Shown here: one piece after another, positions 14,491 to 19,293 of the stretch | How positions within the stretch are numbered: position 1 is the first letter of the stretch | Layout of the letters: every line of letters starts with the position of its first letter | Assembly (NCBI GenBank): GCA_902767465.1 | Contig: CACXHM010000060.1 | Coordinates: 1-19,293, forward strand | DNA: 19,293 nucleotides | From: an uncultured Bacteroidia bacterium | Lineage (GTDB): Bacteria; Bacteroidota; Bacteroidia; Bacteroidales; UBA932 | Reading direction: 5' to 3' | Position numbers and translations under genes: made by a program | Notes under the pieces: generated by a model | What the model was told of the DNA's origin: nothing | The model's input: only the letters and a program-made list of their open reading frames with translations | Databases searched by the model: none

Positions 14491-17213
14491 CAGAAAAGTG
14501 TTGGTTCTTCTATGTCCGGAAGCACTATTTCACCTACGGGCAGACCGAGGTCGCCCACCTCTTCCGGAATTACAATTTCAACCGGTTCAACTTCATCCTC
14601 CGGTTTAACCAAAGGCTCTATGAACTCAACTTTTTTGACCTGCTCGCGGTCGTGGCACTTTTTGCCTTTGGCGGTAATGCCCTTCTTGCCTATCCACTGC
14701 TCGGCGTCGATGCATTCGGGTTCCTTATGGGCGGATTTCCCTCCGAAGGTACATTTGTACTGCGGATGCCTGTCGGAACATAGCTCCACCAGATACGATT
14801 TGGGGGCATCGGAGATGAACAGCATAGGGGAATTGTCGCTTTCTATGAAAGAGAAACGCTTGACGTAGAAAGTCTTGGCTGCTCCGTCATAGTAAAGGGC
14901 TGTGTAAGTGAGATTGGGATCGAACTTGCTGATGCTGAGCACATCTCCCTGGTATTTGTTGACCAGGTCGAAAGATGTGGTATAAAACGTGCCGTTTTTG
15001 AAGATGGCAAGCACCTTGTCTTCACCTTCAAACTGGCCAAGGTATTGGCCGCGGCCGTCTTCGTTCAGTTTCTGGATGTCGGCATCGTACCAGATGTCTT
15101 TGCCGGAGATGGTGGATACGCCCTTGCTCTTCAGGGTAATCTTGGCAATCACGTTCTTTGACACGAGATTTCCGCGGGCGGTTTTGCTCTTGATGGCAAG
15201 AGATGCAAAATCGTATTCGAAATTGGTCTTCTTGAGCTTGGGTTTGGGCCTGAGCGCTATGCGTACAGTTTCGGCTTCGCCGTTATGGTTGGCGCTGAAC
15301 CACATGATCTGTGATCCGGGAGCACCTGTCGTGATGTCGTACTCCTTGTCGCGGGTGACCGAAGTGATGGCGAAGCGTTTGGCGTAGTAAACGGATGTCT
15401 TTCCTTCACGGTAAATGACATTATATATGGTGCGGTTGTCTCCACGGTTGAAGAGTCCCACATACAGCAGGTCTTTGCCGAAGAAAGCCTTGTCTTCCAC
15501 CTTGGTAATGCGATATTTGCCGTCTTTGCCTATGACTATGATTTCCGAGAGGTCGGAACAGTCGCAGATGTATGTGCCTCCGTCATCGCGCTTGAGGCCT
15601 ATTCCTACAAAGCCCTCTGCGAGGTTGGCGGAAAGTTTGGCATTGTTGTTAATCACCTTGGTGGCGGCGATGGTTTCGAAGCCGGTGAGTTCGGTAAGGC
15701 GCGGGAAGTCTTTTCCGTACTTCTTCTTAAGTCCCTTGAACCACTCTATCGTGTATGCTGTGATATTGTCGATGTTGTCCTGTACTTCTTTCATCTGCTC
15801 CTCAAGACCGCTGATTTTTTCTTCCACGGCCTTTACATCGAACTTGGAAATCTTGCGCACGGGCTTGTCCACCAGGCGGTGAATGTCTTCCATGACGATT
15901 TCGCGCCGGAGCTGGTCCTGAAAATCCTTCATACGGGCGAAGATGTCGTTCAGCTGGTCTTCCCATGTCTTCTGGTCCTGCTCGAGTATCTTGTAAACGC
16001 GATTCTCGAAGAAGATACGCTCCAGGCTCGACCAGTGCCAGTCGTCCTCGAGTTTGGCGAGACGGATGCGGAGTTGCTGTTCAAGCAGGTCGCGGGTGTG
16101 GAATGTGTCGTATTCGAGGATGTCGTTCACCGTCAGGAACTGCGGCTTGTTGTCTACGATAACGCAGGCGTTCGGCGTGATGTTCGTCTCGCAGTCGGTG
16201 AATGCATAAAGGGCGTCTATGGTCTTGTCGGGCGAAACATCGTTGGGAAGATGGATGATGATGTTCACCTTATCGGTGGTCATGTCTTCTATCTTCTTGA
16301 TCTTTATTTTGCCCTTGTCTTTTGCCTTCAGGATGGAATCAATCAGAATGTGGGTGGTCTTTCCGTACGGAATCTCCGTGATGGCCACGGTGTTCTTGTC
16401 CACCTTCTCGATGCGGGCCCGGACCTTCACGCTGCCGCCGCGCCTGCCCTGATTGTATTTGCTGCAGTCTGCAAAACCTCCGGTGGGAAAATCGGGATAG
16501 AGTTCATAGCTCTTGCCTTCGAGGATGCGTACGGAAGCATCAAGAAGTTCGTTGAAGTTATGTGGAAGAATCTTGGAGGCCATACCCACGGCAATACCCT
16601 CGGTGCCTTGGGCGAGAAGCAGGGGGAACCGTACCGGAAGTTCGGTGGGTTCCTGGTTCCGCCCGTCGTAGGAGTTCATCCAGTTGGTGATTTCCGGATC
16701 GAAAACAACCTCTTTCGCGAATTTGGAGAGCCTTGCTTCGATATATCGGGGGGCTGCGTTGGAATCCCCTGTGAGTATGTTGCCCCAGTTACCCTGGCAG
16801 TCCACTGTGAGATTCTTCTGGCCGAGTTGTACGAGGGCTCCAAGGATGGAGGCATCTCCGTGCGGATGATACTGCATGGCTTGTCCGACAATGTTGGCCA
16901 CCTTGGTGTAGTTGCCGTCATCCATTTTATACATCGCATGGAGCACGCGCCTCTGCACCGGCTTTAGTCCATCCACTATATGGGGGACGGCCCTTGCCAG
17001 AATAACATATGAGGAGTAGTCGAGGAACCAGTCCTTGAACATTCCGGAAAGTTTGTAGCGGCGGCTGTCACTTTCGAGCAGACGGCTGAACTTACCGCTT
17101 GCCTGTGCGTCATCAGTTATTTCAAGCTCTTCGCCGTTAACCTCCACGTCATCATCGCCGGTCACGCCGGCGATTTCATCCAGATCCTTGATATCTTCGT
17201 AATCTTCGCTCAT
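14490..17213 (-). CDS. parC: DNA topoisomerase IV subunit A (Bacteroidota GyrA/ParC family)
   Basis: This 907-aa type IIA topoisomerase subunit cuts and rejoins DNA; with ParE it unlinks daughter chromosomes. An acidic extension (residues 1-40) precedes the breakage-reunion domain, with YHPHGDASILG (115-125) and the catalytic Tyr157 in APRYIEARLS next to R156. A tower/coiled-coil region with EEKISGLEEQMKEVQD follows, then a degenerate C-terminal beta-pinwheel and a tail with four Cys (812, 821, 834, 853) and an acidic end. ParC is preferred over GyrA because the C-terminal domain lacks a recognisable GyrA box and the HPHGDAS sequence is, from memory, the form seen in Bacteroidota ParC. The positions matching GyrA S83 and D87 are A121 and G125. 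The start lies just after a 26-nt repeat-like spacer downstream of era. Confidence 0.88.
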   Translation of the reverse strand: MSEDYEDIKDLDEIAGVTGDDDVEVNGEELEITDDAQASGKFSRLLESDSRRYKLSGMFKDWFLDYSSYVILARAVPHIVDGLKPVQRRVLHAMYKMDDGNYTKVANIVGQAMQYHPHGDASILGALVQLGQKNLTVDCQGNWGNILTGDSNAAPRYIEARLSKFAKEVVFDPEITNWMNSYDGRNQEPTELPVRFPLLLAQGTEGIAVGMASKILPHNFNELLDASVRILEGKSYELYPDFPTGGFADCSKYNQGRRGGSVKVRARIEKVDKNTVAITEIPYGKTTHILIDSILKAKDKGKIKIKKIEDMTTDKVNIIIHLPNDVSPDKTIDALYAFTDCETNITPNACVIVDNKPQFLTVNDILEYDTFHTRDLLEQQLRIRLAKLEDDWHWSSLERIFFENRVYKILEQDQKTWEDQLNDIFARMKDFQDQLRREIVMEDIHRLVDKPVRKISKFDVKAVEEKISGLEEQMKEVQDNIDNITAYTIEWFKGLKKKYGKDFPRLTELTGFETIAATKVINNNAKLSANLAEGFVGIGLKRDDGGTYICDCSDLSEIIVIGKDGKYRITKVEDKAFFGKDLLYVGLFNRGDNRTIYNVIYREGKTSVYYAKRFAITSVTRDKEYDITTGAPGSQIMWFSANHNGEAETVRIALRPKPKLKKTNFEYDFASLAIKSKTARGNLVSKNVIAKITLKSKGVSTISGKDIWYDADIQKLNEDGRGQYLGQFEGEDKVLAIFKNGTFYTTSFDLVNKYQGDVLSISKFDPNLTYTALYYDGAAKTFYVKRFSFIESDNSPMLFISDAPKSYLVELCSDRHPQYKCTFGGKSAHKEPECIDAEQWIGKKGITAKGKKCHDREQVKKVEFIEPLVKPEDEVEPVEIVIPEEVGDLGLPVGEIVLPDIEEPTLF

Positions 17214-17239
17214 AGATTCTTCACTTCGTTCAGAATGAC
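17214..17239 (-). repeat. REP-like dispersed repeat unit filling the era-parC gap
   Basis: The whole 26-nt spacer reads, on the + strand, AGATTCTTCACTTCG followed by TTCAGAATGAC. It closely resembles a short repeat found dispersed in many bacterial genomes (from memory AGATTCTTCGCTTCG then CTCAGAATGAC). It forms an imperfect hairpin: ATTCT (17216-17220) pairs with AGAAT (17232-17236), and AC (17223-17224) with GT (17228-17229) around a TTC loop. The two differences from the remembered form fall on the paired positions 17223 and 17229 and keep the pair. No second copy was seen in this window. Confidence 0.55.
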
Positions 17240-18121
17240 TTAATCTTCGTATCCAAACTTCCTGAGTTCCCGCCGGCTCTCACGCCAGTCGGGATCAACT
17301 TTGACCAGCAACTGCAAAAACACTTTTTTCTGGAAGAAATCTTCCATTTCGATGCGGGCTGCGGTGCCGGTGCGCTTAAGGGCTGACCCTCCCTTGCCTA
17401 TGAGGATGCCCTTCTGCGAATCGCGCATCACATATATGATGGCCGAAATATCGTATCGCTCCTCTCCTTCCCGGAAAGACTCCACTTCCACCTGGCAGCT
17501 ATAGGGAATCTCGTCATTGTAGTTCTCAAGAATCTTTTCCCGGATAATTTCCGATGCAAAGAAACGGAGATTCCTGTCGGTGAAAGTATCCTTGTCATAC
17601 CACGGAGGAGACAGGGGGAGTCGTTCCACAACGGCGGCAAGTATGCTGTCGATGTTGAAGTGTTCGCGGGCCGATGCCGGAATAATATGTGCCGCAGGCA
17701 CCTTTTCCTGCCACCATGCCATGAGCGAACGCACCTTCTCCTGGCTGCTGAGGTCGATCTTGTTGATCACTATTATTACCGGGCATGCAAGGGAAGGAAG
17801 CTTTTCTACGTATTCTGTGTTTTTGTCCGGTTTTTCGACGGTGTCGGTTACGTAGAGAATGACATCGGCATCGCCGATGGCGGCATCCACGCTGCGCATC
17901 ATATTCTCCTGCAGCCGATATACCGGTTTAAGGATTCCAGGTGTGTCGGAATAAACTATCTGCCAGTCTTCTCCGTTTACAATGCCCATTATGCGATGGC
18001 GGGTGGTCTGGGCCTTTGCCGTGACAATGCACAACTTTTCGCCCACCATTGCGTTCATGAGACTGCTTTTGCCGACATTTGGGTTGCCGATGATATTTAC
18101 AAACCCGGATTTATGCGCCAT
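17240..18121 (-). CDS. era: GTPase Era
   Basis: The 293-aa GTPase binds the 3' end of 16S rRNA and helps 30S subunit maturation. The G domain has G1 GNPNVGKS (12-19), the switch I region QTTRHRI, G3 DTPG (59-62), G4 NKID (120-123) and a G5-like SAR. The C-terminal KH domain has GILIGKGGSALKRTGTAARI. Length matches the family. The start at 18121 is chosen because MAHKSGFVNIIGNPNVGKSS is the normal Era N-terminus and its ATG shares one base with the stop of the upstream pseudouridine synthase gene (TAATG). A longer in-frame version to 18178 would add 19 residues encoded inside that gene. A 26-nt repeat-like spacer follows the stop, before parC. Confidence 0.95.
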   Translation of the reverse strand: MAHKSGFVNIIGNPNVGKSSLMNAMVGEKLCIVTAKAQTTRHRIMGIVNGEDWQIVYSDTPGILKPVYRLQENMMRSVDAAIGDADVILYVTDTVEKPDKNTEYVEKLPSLACPVIIVINKIDLSSQEKVRSLMAWWQEKVPAAHIIPASAREHFNIDSILAAVVERLPLSPPWYDKDTFTDRNLRFFASEIIREKILENYNDEIPYSCQVEVESFREGEERYDISAIIYVMRDSQKGILIGKGGSALKRTGTAARIEMEDFFQKKVFLQLLVKVDPDWRESRRELRKFGYED

Positions 18122-19260
18122 TATACGTATGCTCCCATTTTGAGGATATTGACTTCTCCTTCGGTGAGGAAACGCCATTCACCCTTCTTTAGACCCTTCT
18201 TTGTGAGACCTGCGAAATAAACGCGGTCGAGGGTGCGGACTTCAAGGCCGACGGCTTCGAAGATGCGGCGCACCACACGGTTCTTTCCGGAGTGGATTTC
18301 AATGCCGAGCTTGCGTTTATCGTCGGGGTCGATGAATTCGAGTGCGTCCGCTGCAATGGGGCCGTCGCTCAGTTCCACGCCTGAAAGGATCTGTTGCCGG
18401 GCATCCTCGGAAAGAGGCTTGTTGAGGATGACCTGATAAATCTTTTTCTTGTCGTATGAAGGATGTGTAAGTCTTTCGGAGATTTCACCGTCGTTGGTAA
18501 ACATCAACACGCCCGTAGTGGCCTTGTCGAGGCGTCCAACCGGATAAACCCTGCTGGGACAGCCCTTCAGAAGGTCCATGACCGTTTTTTCTGCATGGGG
18601 GTCAGATGCTGTGGTGACATATCCGCGGGGTTTGTTCATTACAATATAAACCTTAGCCTCACCACGGAGCGTCTCGCCGTTGAACTTCACAACATCTTTG
18701 GTAGTGTTGATCTTGGTTCCAAGTTCGGTCACCACTTCGCCGTTTACTGTCACTACGCCCGCCTGTATCATTGTATCGGCTTCGCGGCGTGAGCATACTC
18801 CCGAGTTGGCTATGAACTTGTTGAGGCGGATTTCTTCTTTTATTTCAGGCTCAAAAGAATTATATGACGGAGCCTGGAACTTGCGGGTGGGGCTTGCCGC
18901 AATCATGCGGTTGATGCCTTCATTTGAGGCTTTGCCGAAACCTCCTGCATTCTTTCGGGCTGCATAGCCACCCTTGTTGCCATACTTTTTGTGTTCTCCG
19001 TAGGATTTCCTTTCGCCGTAAGGACGTTTTTCACTGTCATTACCATTACGGTCGGATGAGCCGTAGCGCTTGTTTTCACCGTACGGTTTACGGCCGCCAT
19101 AACTGCTGGTACGTTTGCTTCCGTACGTTTTGTGTTCTCCATAGTTGCGATGTCCGCCTTCGTCGGAGCGTTTTTCGCTCGTGCTGTAAGCCGGACCAGT
19201 GTGTGCCGAAGCCGACCTTCTCGGCCTGAGCTTGCGACCATCTTTGCTGAATTCTGCCAT
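18121..19260 (-). CDS. RluB/RsuA-family rRNA pseudouridine synthase with repetitive basic N-terminus
   Basis: The 379-aa enzyme converts uridine to pseudouridine in rRNA. An S4 RNA-binding domain occupies about residues 144-190 (IRLNKFIANSGVCSRREAD). The RsuA/RluB/E/F catalytic domain follows with VGRLDKATTGVLMFTNDG (241-258); D245 is the catalytic Asp. KNRVVRRIFEAVG near the C-terminus is also typical. Residues 1-140 are a long basic low-complexity arm with YGE-x-K-x-YG repeats, a feature common in Bacteroidota members. ATG 19260 is preferred over TTG 19278 because an A-rich tract, typical of Bacteroidota translation starts, sits immediately upstream. RluB (23S rRNA) is more likely than RsuA from the overall pattern, but the target uridine is not certain. 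Confidence 0.92.
   Translation of the reverse strand: MAEFSKDGRKLRPRRSASAHTGPAYSTSEKRSDEGGHRNYGEHKTYGSKRTSSYGGRKPYGENKRYGSSDRNGNDSEKRPYGERKSYGEHKKYGNKGGYAARKNAGGFGKASNEGINRMIAASPTRKFQAPSYNSFEPEIKEEIRLNKFIANSGVCSRREADTMIQAGVVTVNGEVVTELGTKINTTKDVVKFNGETLRGEAKVYIVMNKPRGYVTTASDPHAEKTVMDLLKGCPSRVYPVGRLDKATTGVLMFTNDGEISERLTHPSYDKKKIYQVILNKPLSEDARQQILSGVELSDGPIAADALEFIDPDDKRKLGIEIHSGKNRVVRRIFEAVGLEVRTLDRVYFAGLTKKGLKKGEWRFLTEGEVNILKMGAYV
18979..19146 (-). repeat. Degenerate tandem repeat encoding YGE-x-K-x-YG units in the pseudouridine synthase arm
   Basis: Five copies of an 8-9 residue unit are encoded: NYGEHKTYG, SYGGRKPYG, PYGENKRYG, PYGERKSYG and YGEHKKYG, two pairs of them sharing residues. At DNA level a 17-nt stretch (+ strand TTTTGTGTTCTCC[G/A]TAG) occurs near 18987-19003 and again near 19128-19144 with one difference, so the array probably grew by duplication. 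The product is basic, Tyr/Gly-rich and probably disordered. Confidence 0.75.
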
Positions 19261-19293
19261 TTTTTTTTGAGTTTTCAAGAAGACCGCGACTCA

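Noticed and set aside
15879..16967. 362-codon open frame on the + strand opposite parC
   Set aside because: It is a shadow of the catalytic and tower part of parC, with no domain or promoter.
18122..18178. 19-residue N-terminal extension of Era
   Set aside because: It lies wholly inside the pseudouridine synthase gene, and the normal Era start follows at the coupled ATG at 18121.
19261..19278. TTG start adding MKTQKK to the pseudouridine synthase
   Set aside because: The A-rich tract that would encode these residues is the usual Bacteroidota upstream signal for the ATG at 19260.

Overview
The window is ordinary chromosomal DNA from a member of the Bacteroidota, most likely a Bacteroidales species. 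Four things point there. Promoter-like sites match the Bacteroidota pattern (TTTG, about 19-22 nt, TAnnTTTG) ahead of tolC, trxA and recJ. An RND efflux operon ends in a small protein of the type that follows the RND genes in Porphyromonas. A RicT/PSP1 gene sits between holB and a GldH-like lipoprotein gene. Several proteins (topoisomerase IV A subunit, TrmB, DNA polymerase III delta') have the Bacteroidota form of their family. By eye, base composition is near half G+C (not counted). I see no prophage, insertion sequence, CRISPR array, rRNA or tRNA gene. Coding density is very high and no gene-free stretch exceeds 100 nt.

Layout, left part (1-6224, + strand). The 3' end of an AraC-type regulator gene is followed by a four-gene tripartite efflux operon: tolC-like outer membrane channel, lipoprotein membrane-fusion adaptor, AcrB-like RND pump, and a small PII/CutA-like transporter-associated protein. 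These genes overlap by 4 nt or lie 6 nt apart. A strong hairpin lies between the regulator gene and tolC.

Middle (6245-13850, + strand). A long run of mixed housekeeping genes starts from a near-perfect promoter: trxA, an outer-membrane beta-barrel protein, a LOG-family nucleotide hydrolase, a long-chain polyprenyl diphosphate synthase, holB, ricT, a GldH-like lipoprotein and trmB. Gaps run from -14 to +9 nt. recJ follows 41 nt later from its own promoter, whose -7 box nearly touches the start codon.

Right (13858-19260, - strand). Read right to left, the order is an RluB-type pseudouridine synthase with a repetitive basic N-terminus, era, the topoisomerase IV A subunit (parC) and shikimate kinase (aroK). 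The genes abut or overlap, except for a 26-nt gap between era and parC that is filled by what looks like one copy of a widespread dispersed REP-like repeat. recJ and aroK converge with 7 nt between their stops.

Themes: drug or metal export (tolC to the PII-like gene); redox, envelope, isoprenoid, DNA-replication and RNA-processing functions in the middle unit; ribosome/rRNA maturation (rluB, era), chromosome decatenation (parC) and aromatic amino-acid synthesis (aroK) on the right. Nothing amounts to a clearly new multi-gene system. The most unusual signals are the wobble-preserving hairpin before tolC, the REP-like unit filling the era-parC gap, and promoters that predict leaderless trxA and recJ mRNAs.
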